Shown: positions 22,946 to 34,937, numbered from the stretch's first letter. The stretch is 64,000 nt of DNA from Chlorops oryzae (GCA_020466095.1 CM035806.1:20117571-20181570), one strand, 5' to 3'. The notes: generated by a model not told the origin, from the sequence alone. A program made the numbers and translations.

Positions 22946-25140
22946 CTAATGTTTTTTTTTTTGCGGACTTTTAAACGTTCTTCAAATGAGCCCCGAAAGT
23001 AACTATCGGGTGTGAAATTCCTCTCAACGGACCTGGCTATGGTCACGCATATGGAAGGGAACGGCCCTGTTAATACGTCTTAATGTGTCTAATTGAAGGG
23101 GACACAATGAAGCTAAGACGTCTACTTAAAGAATTTATGAAAAATAAAAATAAAAATTTTTTTTATTTCTTTTAATGTTTTTACTTTACTTATTTTTGCT
23201 CTGGCGAAAACAGAAAATTTGTTCCTTTTCTTTCAGCTTCAATCATCCGTAATTTCTAAATGAAAAAGTTTTCACTGATTTTCCCTTTCCGTTTCAACGG
23301 GCTCTCTCTCTCTCTGTCAGAGTAAACACAATTTTCGAACGTCAAACAATTTTATCAGTTCTCTATATTTCTTGCTTTCTTTCTTTCAGTTGTGCTCGTT
23401 TTTCAAAAATTTATCGAAAGCCATTGCGAAATTGTGTCGAAAACCGTTAAAGCTTCTAACATGTGAAATGCTTCAATGAAGGAATCATTACTGCTACTCA
23501 CTTTCATTTATTTTCTTTTTAAAATGGCAAATGGAAGAAAAATTATTTCACTATCAACCAAAGTTTTTTAATGGCCTTCGCAGTTCGCTTCTACTGAGTC
23601 CTGGCAATTCTAAAAATAAAACATTATTCCAGTTTAAATCAGAAATAATTTTTGAAAAAAAAAACAAACAAAAAAAATTATAACAAAAAAATCCCCTACA
23701 CTTTATTGCAGGACAATAGAAAAGTTCGTCTTCCTCTGCGTGTTCACAATGTTCATGGAGGGACAGTGCTAAAGTGCAGGTCGTATGCATTATTGACTCC
23801 ATAAATTCGTATGACTTTAACGAGACTAGAACATGCAGAGTAATCACGTATACTACTTAAAAGGCCATGACAGTTTGTTTCCCTTTTCCGGCGCAGCTTA
23901 GAAGTATGCAACAGTCTTTGTTTAGAATCGCTTGCAAAAATGCAGCTGCAACATTTCCCTCGCGTTGATAGTGCGTTTTCCTCTTCTGTCTTCGTTTTTT
24001 TTTTTTTTATTTATTTCATTTTTATATGCATTTGTTATTTTTTATTTATTTATTTATATATTGTTTTTTTTTAGCATTTGAATGGTCTATCAAGCATGCA
24101 AGCTTTGCATACAAATTTCTCACAACGTATTCAAGTTACTTTTTGAAATTGTTCGCTATCACGTTTCGTGCAGGTGTGATTCGATTGGATTGAATCGGGT
24201 TCGGACAGAGAATGACACTTTTTCATTAGCTTTCGCAACTTTCGCATTCTGCATTTTCATTTTTACGGTTTTGCGCAGTTGATGACATTGAAACGAGGGC
24301 AACTTGCTTCATTACGATTGTTTAAAACGAGAAATACGTGTGTGAAAAAACAAAATTTAATTATAAACGAAAAAGTGCCAAACAAATGGGAATTTTCACA
24401 CGGACCGGTTGACCAGTTTTATGGAGTTTCACTTTGTAGGGTTTTTTCGTGTTAATGCTCAAGTGAATAAAACGTAAATTTCCGTAATTAAGCAATTAAA
24501 TTGGTAATTAAATTATAAAAATAAAAAGTTTATAAATAAATTGAAGGAGACAATAATAATGCACGTCGCAGTGTTAGCTTCAGGGTATGAAAGTTCGCGT
24601 GACATTCAAAAGAATTAATTGAACCAAGTGCGAACTGTGATCCTTTTGTTCACATTTTTTTCTTGTTTTATTTTTGTTTAAGTGCATGCGGCAGTTTGAA
24701 CTGACAAATGGACGACTAGAAGAAAAATACTTAAAAAAATAAAAGAAGAAAAAAAACATAAACAAAAAGCCGAACAAAGAAAGAACATCCTCGCGCTATT
24801 CACTGCAACTGAATGGCCTAAGGGAACAGTGTAACACGCGTCGTTCTAAGCAATTAAAGGACCTTTCTTGAACATTCAAGCGTGACATTTTTTAATTAGA
24901 AAATCAGGAATTGATTTTTTTTTTTTTTATATTTGGCTTTTTGGCTTCTGAATTTAATTGAAAATGGAACAATACAGTCAATGAGTAACTCAATTGGTCA
25001 AGTGGCGAGAATGAAATTAATTCTTAATTTACATTTATACTGAAGAATAAAACTCAACGGGGATTTCAATATCGCTTTGGAGGTTTTTTTCATTGGGCAA
25101 TTGGATGAGATAAAAAACATAATACATTTTGGTTTTGAAA
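22946..25140. other. gene-free stretch, nothing recognised
   Basis: Short CT tract near 23302-23318, T/A homopolymers, and a TAATTA-rich patch at 24485-24540. Frames at 23554-23847 and 24082-24282 have no recognised motif. Confidence 0.45.
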
Positions 25141-25440
25141 GGTGCGGAAGGAGTCATAAATTGCTCTTATTCGAGAGGAATGAAGAGTCAGACATGAGCG
25201 CGGAATGAGCCATATATGGCTCATATTAAAAAGGAAATAAGAGTCTGATAAAAGTGCGCAATGTGTCATCTATGACTCTTATATGTTCTCCTTCGGTATA
25301 TGACTCCCCACTCTCATAGGACGACCTTCGGAATAAGGGAAACACGCTATTTAAGACTCTTAAAAAAGTTCACTATGAGGGCTCCGACTCCAAATTGCGA
25401 GACATATAAGATTCTTTTCGAATTCAGAATGTTTACTGGG
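25141..25440 (-). mobile_element. CCCAGCAAA-type element, left part missing
   Basis: Contains the family words GAATGAAGAGTCAGACATGA, CATATATGGCTCATATT, TTCGGTATATGACTCC and ACGACCTTCG. It ends TCAGAATGTTTACTGGG, a slightly altered terminal repeat. Confidence 0.7.
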
Positions 25441-26932
25441 TGTATGGATGTTTCTCTTTAAATGGAAAGTTTAGGCTTAAAAGTTTTGTTCCTTAAACTA
25501 CTGCACATTTTGTTCTTTCCCTTACAACTCTTTTGCGTTTCATTTCGGTACTTTTCAGCCCTTCCCATAAGATTTTCTGTTCATCATGACCCTATAAAGG
25601 AAAGCACTTTAGTACAGGGCACTCTGCTTGGTGCTAAAAGCCGTTTGACACCGCCCGAAGCACAGACTACAGTGTGCGGAAATATTTTCTGGAGCATGAG
25701 AAAATATTGAAGTATTTAAAGCTTTAAGAAGATTAACACAAAGGGCACACCGAAGCTGAGTATCATATCATGCTTTCACAATAACGAAAATAATCCTACA
25801 ATTTCTGTGCATACTTTCGGGAGCTTAATTTGAATATGAATTCCCTTTGAGATCCCATATCAAAAATAAATAAATAATTTAATAATAATTATGGCAAAAT
25901 CCTTTTCTCTTTAGTGATAGTTCAAGCAAACTACTTTTGCTCAAATTTCTATTCAAATAATCATTTTTGATCCCCTAACTAGCTTCTTAAACTGGACAAT
26001 ATATTTTCATTGCAATAAATGCCATTCCATTGGCAGTTGTTTGTTTTTTTTTTTTTTTCGTTTTCTTTTTCAACAACTTAATCGGCTTATAAGATGTCTT
26101 TTCAAGTCTTTTGAAGTCTTTTGAAGGTAACTGAAATTTTGAAAAAATCATTCGTTTTGTGGGAATTTTTTAATGGAAAAAGGAAAAAGCAGATATGGAA
26201 AGGAAAGAAGAAAACAAGAGCGCTACAAAATTCGGTCTCTTGTGGATTACGCTGTTAAGCATGCTTAGGATAAATTACAGACCATCGCAGCATATGTGGA
26301 CAGCGGCATAAATTTTATGTCATGCGAACTTAAGGCATCTAAATCTTTTAAAATATGTTCCAGCGCGCAAAAAGATGAGAGCGTTTCATGTTTTATCTCA
26401 GTGTTGTGTGTGGTTGGGCGATGCGTGTCTGCATGTTAATTCTCTCAGCGGGAATAAGGATATGAGTGCTCTTCGGTATTTGTTTCTTTTATTATTTTTT
26501 GTTTCTTCTAAATAATAAGAGATTACGATTTTTATGCGATGAATAAAAAAACAAAACCAAAAATTAAAAAAAAAAACCAAGGAAAAATAAAGCTCACGAC
26601 TCGATCTACGTGGTTCTACGTGGCGTATACGCAATATCAAAATGTTCTGATTTATTGGGGCTATCGTTTTATGGCTTCATTTCTCCCTTCGAGTTTGACT
26701 GGAATTTCTTGCTTTGAAGTTGAATTATGGCAAACTTCTTTTTCTTTTTAATGTCAGAAGTTCGTTTTATATGCTCGAAAATCCCATCAAACGTATGGTA
26801 ACACAGATTCATGTCCTTGTGTTGTCAAGATCTGAAGTGTACTCTTATTGGAATATGCTGTGGAATTTTCTCTGGTACGGAATCTATTTATGCCTGTACA
26901 ACTTGAAATTTTTTTTTTTTTTTTTTTGCATC
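25441..26932. other. gene-free stretch, nothing recognised
   Basis: Poly(T) at 26044-26058 and 26911-26928. No supported exon; open frames are short and low in coding character. Confidence 0.45.
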
Positions 26933-26944
26933 GTATAATATTGA

Positions 26945-26998
26945 TGCGGACCCCGAGAAGGGCCGGGACACTTGAATCACGCAAGAAGAAGATCGTGT
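26945..26998 (+). mobile_element. LINE 3' tail, 5'-truncated to about 50 bp
   Basis: GCGGACCCCGAGAAGGGCCG followed by GGACACTTGAATCACGCAAG and AAGAAGATCG matches the tail of the LINE-like fragment at 45360-45610 (GCGGACCCCGGAATAGGACG, then CGCAAGAAGAAGAAT). It is bracketed by TAATATTGATG and TATATTGATG, a likely target-site duplication. A tail made of AAG repeats rather than poly(A) fits RTE-like or related LINEs (inference). Confidence 0.55.
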
Positions 26999-27109
26999 TA
27001 TATTGATGTTGAAGAGACTAAATTTTAATTCCTTTTTTTATTGCGAATGTGCGGAAGTGCAAGTATGAAGAGTCTTTTGTGCTTTCAGAATAAAAAGAAA
27101 AGATAAACT

Positions 27110-27178
27110 GAAGAGAAACGTATGGATATTTTATGTTTCATTATACTTGAAACATAAAATATTCATACGTTTCTCTTC
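27110..27178. other. 69-nt near-perfect hairpin
   Basis: The left arm, 27110-27140, starts GAAGAGAAACGTATG. The right arm, 27148-27178, ends CATACGTTTCTCTTC. All 31 positions pair except one that becomes a G-U wobble in the plus-strand RNA, with a 7-nt loop TTATACT. No copy of it is seen elsewhere in the window. Size suits a small-RNA hairpin, but the near-perfect pairing is also what a quasi-palindrome from replication template switching would give. Confidence 0.85.
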
Positions 27179-27650
27179 GATTAGACAAAATGAGCACTAT
27201 AATTTCTAAACATAGAAACCCCATCATAATTATATTCAAAAGCTTAAAAATCGCATTTTTATTGCCTCATAGTCAGCCGTGAAATAAACTTTAACCATTT
27301 TTTATCGCATGATAGAACTTTGTGCTGTGTGCAGCAAATCCTTAAGAAATCTTAGTCAAAATGCCACTGTTATGGTATCGTATCGCAAAAATCTGAAGAG
27401 TGAGCGAAAAAAGAGTAAAAAATTTTCCGCCTTCAAATTCTTGCCTTCACAGAAAATGCTTATGGTTCCTTAATGAAAAATCCAAGCCAACAGAGGACCA
27501 AATTTGGACGCTCTCCTTGGAATGACTTGTAAAACCAAGAAGCCTTCGATACGGATTGCTCGTTTTATTGTTCTAATAACAAACACAAACACAGATTACC
27601 CCAAAAATCTTATTACGTTTATGTTAAGACCAATAAATTTTTACTTTTTA

Positions 27651-28275
27651 GGGTGTCCCAAAAAATTTCAAGGTTGAGTTTGGTTTTTTTGTTTGCTTTT
27701 GAATCCTCATGGATTAAAGAATTTTTCAGAATTTCCACTTAAAGTGACCTTGACCTATAAATACATTGATTCAATGGTAGCAGCTACATTTCCTCCGCGT
27801 CTGAAAAGCGCCTGAAAATTGAAATATTTTCAACTTTGCCGCGTACAACGCGTTTATGGAGATTCGCCTTAAGGAATATATTTTTAAGATTTTAAGTCTT
27901 CAGTCGGAAAAAAATATCCAGACTTTGTTTTCGTGCACCTAAACTTAAAATATTACAAACTTTGTTTGGTACTAATGCATCATTGATTACACTTTTGCGC
28001 AACAGCCGAAAAAGTCTCGGAAAAGATACGTGATTTCTTCGAGGCTTCATATGAAAATGGAAAAAAAACTAATGAAGCATTCTCAAGAACAGTGAAAACA
28101 TCAATAATTCGCTATAAGATATTAGCATTGTACACTTGAGGCTCTAAAACAAATTCCAACTACTTGTGTTCTCAAAAACACTATCACAAAAAACGTTGCA
28201 TGTTTACAGGCTTTAATTTGTAATCTCATTGTTTACATTATGGACAAATATTTTTTTTTTTTTTTTGGGACACCC
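27651..28275. mobile_element. mariner-like MITE with GGGTGTCCCAAAA ends
   Basis: GGGTGTCCCAAAAAATTTC at the left and TTTTTTTTGGGACACCC at the right are inverted repeats, flanked by TA on both sides (27649-27650 and 28276-28277). 625 bp with no readable transposase. Right-end relatives lie at 56893-56901 and, more diverged, 54532-54544. A TA target fits the Tc1/mariner superfamily. Confidence 0.7.
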
Positions 28276-28277
28276 TA

Positions 28278-29022
28278 ATAAACATACATACAAAATCATA
28301 TAGAGTGTTTCTCGCTTGTTATTTTTTTTTGAGCGTGAATGACTTGCGAAACTCGCCTTTAAAATTCATCTCACGGCCAGACAAAAAAAAAAAAAAACAA
28401 CAAAACACTTTAAAAAAAGGGGAAACAAAAATTTTTTCCTTTTGCAAAGCGGAAGTTCTTAACGAGTGTTGGGAAATATAAGCACGTTCAGAAAAGGAAA
28501 AACTTTTTCTTACGCCACACAAAATAGAAAATTCCCCTTTAGCAATAACCTATCCCAATGCTGAACGTGTAACTACAAAAAAAAAAAAAAAATATATAGA
28601 TAAAAAGAATGCAAATGGTATGAGCAGCCGGAAACCTTGCTGGCTTTGCTTTTTTTCTTGATTGTTCAGCTTCATTTATCAGAAGCAAGGAAATGCTTTC
28701 AATCGCACGCTTTGGGGCTGAAGACCTTTGGCGATTCGACTCATAAAAAATCAAGCAGTGTCTAAGTATGTGAATATTATTTTTATGCCTAGTGACTCGT
28801 TCTCCTCTCGCTTATCAAGAATTTATGGATATCTTAAAAGCATAAAATGAAACGTTTTCATGAAAGATAAAACATAAATTCGCACATCCGACCACATATG
28901 CTGGCCTCAATAAGTTCACACAAATGGGTTTTTAATAAAAATTTTGAAAAAAAAATATTATAAGAAGGAACGAGAAAAACAAATTTTATATTTAGATCTT
29001 TTGAAGGATTTTCTTTCCCTAT
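28278..29022. other. A/T-rich sequence, nothing recognised
   Basis: A-runs near 28382-28396 and 28577-28590. No supported exon. Confidence 0.45.
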
Positions 29023-29044
29023 GAGAGTGAGAGTTTTATGATTA

Positions 29045-29403
29045 CCCAGCAAACGTTTTCGGAGTGCACAGAAATTTCAGTCCGATATGGGTCAGTAATA
29101 TGAAGAAAATATAAGGCTCACATTTATGAGGCATATATGACTCTTATTTGAGCGGATATAACAGTCAGATTTGAGTGCGAAAGAAGTCAAATATGGCTCA
29201 TATTTAGAAGGAAATAAGAGTCCGATGAAATTAAGGAATGAATCATCTTTGCTTCTTATATGTTCCTCTTCGGTATATGACTTCCCTTATAGGACGACCT
29301 TCGCAAAAGGGGAAACACGATATTTAAGACTCTTAAAAGAGTTCATTTTACTCCAAATTAGGAGTCATATATAATTCATTTAGGACTCAGAATATTTGCT
29401 GGG
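29045..29403 (+). mobile_element. CCCAGCAAA-type element, complete short copy
   Basis: Terminal repeats CCCAGCAAACGTTTTCGGAG and ACTCAGAATATTTGCTGGG bound 359 bp. Inside are ATGACTCTTATTTGAGCGG, TATGGCTCATATT and GGACGACCTTCGC. No tRNA-like segment in this copy. It shares 22 bp of left flank with 33640-33661, so the true left border may lie further out. Confidence 0.75.
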
Positions 29404-31084
29404 TCCATCGAAAGGCTTTGAAATGTTGTCATGCGATTTTGTTTTTTTTTTTTCGGCCATTTGGAAAGATTTAACGGCGTTTCTTTTCAAAATGCATCGC
29501 TGTCAAGCCCTGAAAAAAGCATAAAAAGAAGTAAAATCTCTAATAAACACGAAAAGTTCAGCGTTCTCTTTTCATTTGAAGAAGCTTTTTGTTTTTCTTT
29601 TCTTTCTTTTTTTACACTCAGCCATCACGAACAATGAATTAGGGGCTAGTCAGCCAAGCCCTAAAGTAGCATGGGCCGTTTCCACTTGAATTTTCTCATT
29701 CTAGACGAAGCACGGGCCAGGACTTTATCATGCCAATTTTCGTTGTCGTTTGCAAAGAAACGACCCGAGCTTTTCATTGGTAGATATATCCGGTGGATAA
29801 GCCTAATTAGTTTTTTGTTAAATTAATATTTTTTTGCATTAAAAATCTAATTAATGAAAACGTAGCTTTTATAGAAGTCACCTGTCACAGAGGTCGTATG
29901 CCTCAAATAGAACGCAGAAAAGAACAACATAGATATGTGGTAATCATTGCAATGGGATCCAAATCCAACCCCCACCACCGACTATGCTTTCAGTCCCCGT
30001 GGGTGTTTCGTGGTGGAACGAAGAAGAGCTTTTCAAAAAAAATCTGAGACCGGTAACAATTTGTCCATGACATGCAAGAAAACATTTAGGACTTCATCAA
30101 ATAACGAATGAACAAAAGAGAAATTATTAAAGCCAACAGTTCGATTTTGATCTTTTACTCTTTAACGCCTAATGAACAGTTTAATCCTCAAATAGATTTA
30201 TAGAACTTTTTTTTTTCAACATTGCTGTGAGTCGTTGATCAATGAATTGAATTTGATCAATGAACCTTCCCAAAGACTTTCAACTCATGAGCGGTCGGTT
30301 GCTGAACGATAATTGACTTTGATTACAAAAGGGACCTTCTGTTTTTTGTATCTAAAATGACAAAACCAGAATTTTTCATTACTGAAATGGGTCGAAAAAG
30401 ATTTCAATGAATTTTCATGGCAATTTTCCGTACACACCAAATTATAAAAAAAAAAAATCCGAAAAAGTAGCCCCAAATCCTTACGAAATCATTTAAAATA
30501 AATTGTAAAAGAAAATGTAATCCGATATATCAAAAGAGAGAAAAAATAAAAAATTAAATTCAAATAAGGACTATCAACGTCCAAACGACATGGAGTGCTC
30601 CAGCTTATGCTGAAATTGCTTCTTATTAAAATGGAAAGTATAACGCCATACCATTCGCCACAATTCCACTCCATTCCGTTCCATTCCATTCCATTCCATT
30701 CCGTTCCGTTTCATTCAATTCCATTCGATTCGCATAACCCACTTCATCAGACTTTAATGGAATACTTACTCAACTATGCGCTAAAATGCTTATCTACGCT
30801 TCCTTCATAATAAAACTCGTCATTTTCGTATCAAATTTTCGTAAATCCTTCTAAGAATCTTGCCCTTCATATAAAATTCATACGCCCTTTCGCTGACCAT
30901 GAGCAGTCATTTTCCGCATTGGTGCGTGCGTTAACTGAAATTTTGTTTTCAAATGTCAGTCAACAAAATCGCTTGACACATTTACAGCGGGGTATTGTCC
31001 TTAGAAGTTTCGATACCGTCTGCAGAAAAGCTTCTTTATACTTATTGCATAGACATAATACTCTGCTTCTGGTCCTTCCGTTTT
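29404..31084. other. gene-free stretch with a CCATT pentamer array
   Basis: (CCATT/CCGTT)n at 30664-30735. The open frames over it are repeat artefacts. Otherwise no recognised family or exon. Confidence 0.5.
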
Positions 31085-31483
31085 TATACTCAACGCTTGC
31101 TGTGTGGATGGTAAAAGGTTTGTGCGTACGTGCATAACGTCAAAACCCATCTGAGATAGACCATATTTAAATGGTCTTAAATATAGGGGAATACATGTTT
31201 TGCACAGAAATGATCGTAGGCACCAGGAAATTCAATTTACCCATGCCCGTCTGTCTGTCTTTCTGTCTGCCTGTCTGTCTGTCTGACTGTCTGTCTATTT
31301 GTTTGTCTGTCTGCCTGTCTGTCTGTCTGATGGTCTGTTTTTCTGTCTGTCTGTCTGATTGTCTGATTGTCTGTTTGTCTGTCTGACTGATTGTCTGTCT
31401 GTCTGCTTGTCTGTCGGCCTATCTGCCTGTCTTTTTGTCTGTCTTTCTGTCTGTCTGATTGTCTGTCTTTCTGTCTATTTGAT

Positions 31484-31516
<33 letters not shown>

Positions 31517-31990
31517 TTCCGTCTGTCTGTCTGCCTGTCTTTCTTTCTGTCCGTCTGCATGTCTGTCTGTTCGTCCGTATGTCTGCCTGTGTAATGGTTT
31601 CTTGTCAAAGGAGTTGAGCTATATTGAACTTTAGTATACAGATTTTTAGAGGTACATTTGTAAGTAGTTTGAAAATGGGTTCGATCCGTACATTTTCAGT
31701 AGGTGAAGTAGGTGGGTCTCGAACCCCTCCGAAATGTGGGAAGCCACAAATGAACGACTTGAACTCTTCACCAAATAGATTTCTGTGTACGCGCCTACTA
31801 GGGACTGTTATGGAAATCATATGAAGGTGTGAAAACTTTTCAAAGTGTGTTTAATTGAGTCAGAAAAATAGGCGTGGCAGAAAAGTGGTTTTAAAAAAAC
31901 GCCTCCTACGTTGAAAATAAATCGGCCGATAAGGTTTTGTTATTGTTATGAAAAATGTCTAGAATAATTTTTCTTGGTGGGCGTGATCTT
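31085..31990 (+). mobile_element. Helentron-like (DINE-type) copy, diverged, with expanded GTCT array
   Basis: Starts TATACTCAACGCTTGCTGTG, followed by AACCCATCTGAGATAGACC, then GAAATGATCGTAGGCACCAG and CCCATGCCCGTCTGTC. A GTCT-rich array runs from 31246 to 31591, much longer than in the other copies. After it come CAAAGGAGTTGAGCTAT and TAGGCGTGGCAGAAAAGTGG. The 3' subterminal repeat and hairpin are missing. Long open frames on both strands over the array are repeat artefacts. Confidence 0.8.
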
Positions 31991-32009
31991 CGATTGAAGA
32001 TATATACAG

Positions 32010-32202
32010 CCCGATTCTAAATATTCGCGGAGAATTTTTCCTTGCGGATTTGAAAAAAAAAACTCTTCCAATTTAAGTACACTGGAAAGGGACTATAACG
32101 CTAGCCAGGATCTTGAACATTTTTAGCAGAACACTTTCTTTTTCCGCGGAGGAAAGTTTCTGTGCAAAAAATTCCCGGGTGAGTGGGCATTTAGAATAGA
32201 AC
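32010..32202. mobile_element. CCCTATTCTAAAT-ended element, uninterrupted
   Basis: CCCGATTCTAAATATTCGCG at the left and GGCATTTAGAATAGAAC at the right form terminal inverted repeats. The body shares GAATTTTTCCTTGCGGATTT-like sequence and TACACTGGAAAGG with 15197-15655. It serves as the unoccupied reference for the nested insertion there. Confidence 0.7.
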
Positions 32203-33581
32203 TGATAGCTAATTATTTGTGTCGGTTTTTGTGTTGTTACTGTGACGCCCTTACATATCTCCGCTCTTTCTTGCTCGTTTCGTTTCGTTTTCTTCATTCA
32301 TTGTCCTTCGACTAATCCGGCTATGTTCGGTTTCATTTTGTAATACACCCTTCCAGATCTATTTTTGTTTGTTTGTTCGTTTTTTTTTACTTTCATTCAG
32401 ACATTCAGTCAATGTACTCATTCGTTTTGTTTTTGGGTGATTTTTATGACAGCTCTGTGCCCCGTGGTTGGCTGTTTCATATCTTAAAAGCTTTACTTAT
32501 CCCGCCATTATTAACACATTTTCAAGGAGCATTCGACTCAGCGTTAAATTTCATTGATGCATTTGTCAACATTTGTTATCTTCGTCCTCCATTATCTTTT
32601 TGAGTGTCCTCACATGAATGTTTCATTTCGAAGGCAAAATAGGGATATTCCGATTTGTTTTTATGTTCTGTTTACAAAGAAGGAAAACAATAAAAACCAA
32701 AATTCATGTCATGCTAGCGAATTCGATTGAGAGGCAATAAAAGAAATAATCTCTCTTAAATAACAGCTTTGTACAATTCAATAGCAGTGGTATGAAGCAC
32801 TCTGCTCTTCGGCAAAGTAAAGTACATATATTGTTATATTGATTGATAAGCCTACAAATTACTTCTGAGTTTTTCCTTTATTTCAAAGTAGCATGGATCT
32901 CAGCTGTCATCAACTCGATGGTACCCAGAAACAATCCCAATGTATTGTGAACAATTTTTTTTTTTTTTTTTTTTTTTTTTTGCTACTTGACCACAACCCT
33001 TGAAGAAGATCCTTAAGACATCAAAAATTCTGTGAAACATTGGAACAACATTAGAAAATATGTGGCTATGTTGTGGCCAACTGAAAAGCAACATTTTGCA
33101 CCCCATCATCACATCACAATCGATGACATTCATCTGATTATGGCACATTCAGGCATTCGTGGCAATTGTTTTAAATTATACTAGGCAAGTATCCAAAAAA
33201 AGAAGTTCTTAAAGCGAAAAATCAGAAAAGCTCTGCTTGCCGTGCTCATTCACCTCGATGTGCTTCTTCGGGTTGTTATGACTTGGACTTTTGCCAAGGA
33301 ATTTCTCGCATCATAAAAGTTTTTGTTTGAAAATACTTTTGTGACACAAAAATTTTCGGCATAAAAGTTGAAAAGATTTTTTTTTTCTTTAATAATTTCA
33401 CATAATTTCAAATTTGGGAGAAATTTAAAACTGCCGCAAGATGATTGTGAAACATATCCATTCATAACTTGGGCACCCCGAGGCGAGCACATATTAAAGT
33501 AAACAAATGAACGCAGAGTTTTCTTAGGCATGCACCATATTTCATCCTACGCGGTCCTTTTCAAATTAAGAATGAATATAT
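32203..33581. other. gene-free stretch with a T27 tract
   Basis: Poly(T) at 32955-32981. The frame at 32373-32603 lacks any motif I recognise. No repeat family assigned. Confidence 0.45.
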
Positions 33582-33639
33582 CGCACACCCTCTTCTAAGG
33601 AGACACAACTCAAAGTTTCTCTTATTTTTTTCCTTTGGT
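33582..33639 (+). mobile_element. CGCACACCC-ended element, left end only
   Basis: CGCACACCCTCTTCTAAGG, then AGACACAACTCAAAGTTTCTC, matches the left terminal repeat of 43373-43667. It then passes into CCCAGCAAA-type flank at about 33636. Confidence 0.7.
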
Positions 33640-34080
33640 GAGAGTGAGAGTTTTATGATTACCCAGCAAACATTTTCGGAATACACAGAAATATCAGTCC
33701 GAAATGAGTCAGAAATATGTAGAAAATATGAAGCTCATATTTATGAGGCATATCGCACTAACGGCAACTAAAGAGACACAACTCGAAATTTCTCATTTTC
33801 CAGAAAACGCAAAAAACAAATTGCATCGCAGTGTCATTCAAAGCAAGAAGAAAGGCATTCACGGGATATTTCGGCTTTTTATAATAATAAAAATGGAATT
33901 GAATTTTTCGTGCGGGTAGAGAGGTGGACTATGATCAAGTTCCATATGTTAACTCAAAATTGACGATTTTTGAGTTGTGTCACCTTAGACGAGGTTGTGC
34001 GATATGCTCAGAAGTATGAGAAAAATAAGAAAAATTCAATAAAAATCAATTTGACTGAAAACTTGGAAACGAAAAAAGTC
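33640..34080 (+). mobile_element. CCCAGCAAA-type element split by a nested insertion
   Basis: The left part, 33662-33753, matches 29045-29130 closely, up to TTTATGAGGCAT. After the insert, from 34002, the family sequence resumes with CTCAGAAGTATGAGAAAAAT, then AAGAAAAATTCAATAAAAAT. That resumed section matches the reverse complement of 12010-12060. Confidence 0.7.
33754..34001 (+). mobile_element. CGCACACCC-ended element, nested copy
   Basis: Left end CGCACTAACGGCAACTAAAG then AGACACAACTCGAAATTTC. Right end GAGTTGTGTCACCTTAG then ACGAGGTTGTGCG. Flanks are ATAT on both sides. 248 bp with no coding capacity. Class unknown; the ATAT flank could be a 4-bp target or part of the ends. Confidence 0.75.
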
Positions 34081-34903
34081 CGACCATTTCGGTTTCTACG
34101 GCACCCAAAAATAAACAACACTTAAAAATCTCTTTCAGAAAAGAGAAAATATTATTTTGACCCGTCCATCACTAAAAGGTTTCGTTTTTTGTCATTGCCA
34201 TACCTGATTTCATATTTTATTTATTTTTTTAATTCAGGCGCTACCGGGTTAAATAATTTTTGGGGCATCACTAAAAAATTTGGGGACATTTTTTTAAAGA
34301 TATTAATTCGGATAAAGGGAGAGCATTTTTTTATGGTTTTTTTTTTCGCACATATTTCGAAGGCTTAGGTTACTTTTCCGAGCCCAAGTAATGACATTGT
34401 TAAGTCAAAATGGACCTCAATCTTGTAACATTATTTCGATTTAATGTTCATTTTTTTGGACAAAAATTTCAAAAGTTTTCTTGCAAAATAACAACAACGT
34501 GCAAAAGGAAAAAAGGCAATGTGAATCACATTCAAAGGCCTTGTATAAACGAACCACAGCTTCCGGAGATAATAAAAGGAAACAATAACATACGAATATG
34601 CCTCTTTTGATTTACTCGCAATCCGGATGACCTTTTGCCTTTTTGGCCAAATCTGAAAGTGAACTTAAAAGCTAAGACTTAACGCTTAACCTTTTTTTTT
34701 TTTTGGAGCGGGGGGTATTAAATTCCCAAATAGCTACCAAACATAGATACCCTTTACCTGAACAAACTTTCGTTGATTGCCTTGCCCACAATCAGACAAA
34801 TCCCTTCTGAGCATTAACATGCAAAATTAACACAAATTCATTTTTGTGTAGCAAAATCCGAAGCGGTCCCACTTCCTTACACAGTCAATTCAATTATCTA
34901 GAG

Positions 34904-34937
<34 letters not shown>

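Noticed and set aside
30664..30735. CCATT pentamer array resembling vertebrate satellite II/III
   Set aside because: A short, interrupted microsatellite. The resemblance is coincidental and the rest of the window is clearly insect.
31237..31634. Long open frames on both strands (Cys/Leu/Ser- and Asp/Arg/Gln/Thr-rich)
   Set aside because: They come from the GTCT tetranucleotide array, which lacks stops in several frames. The array belongs to a Helentron copy.
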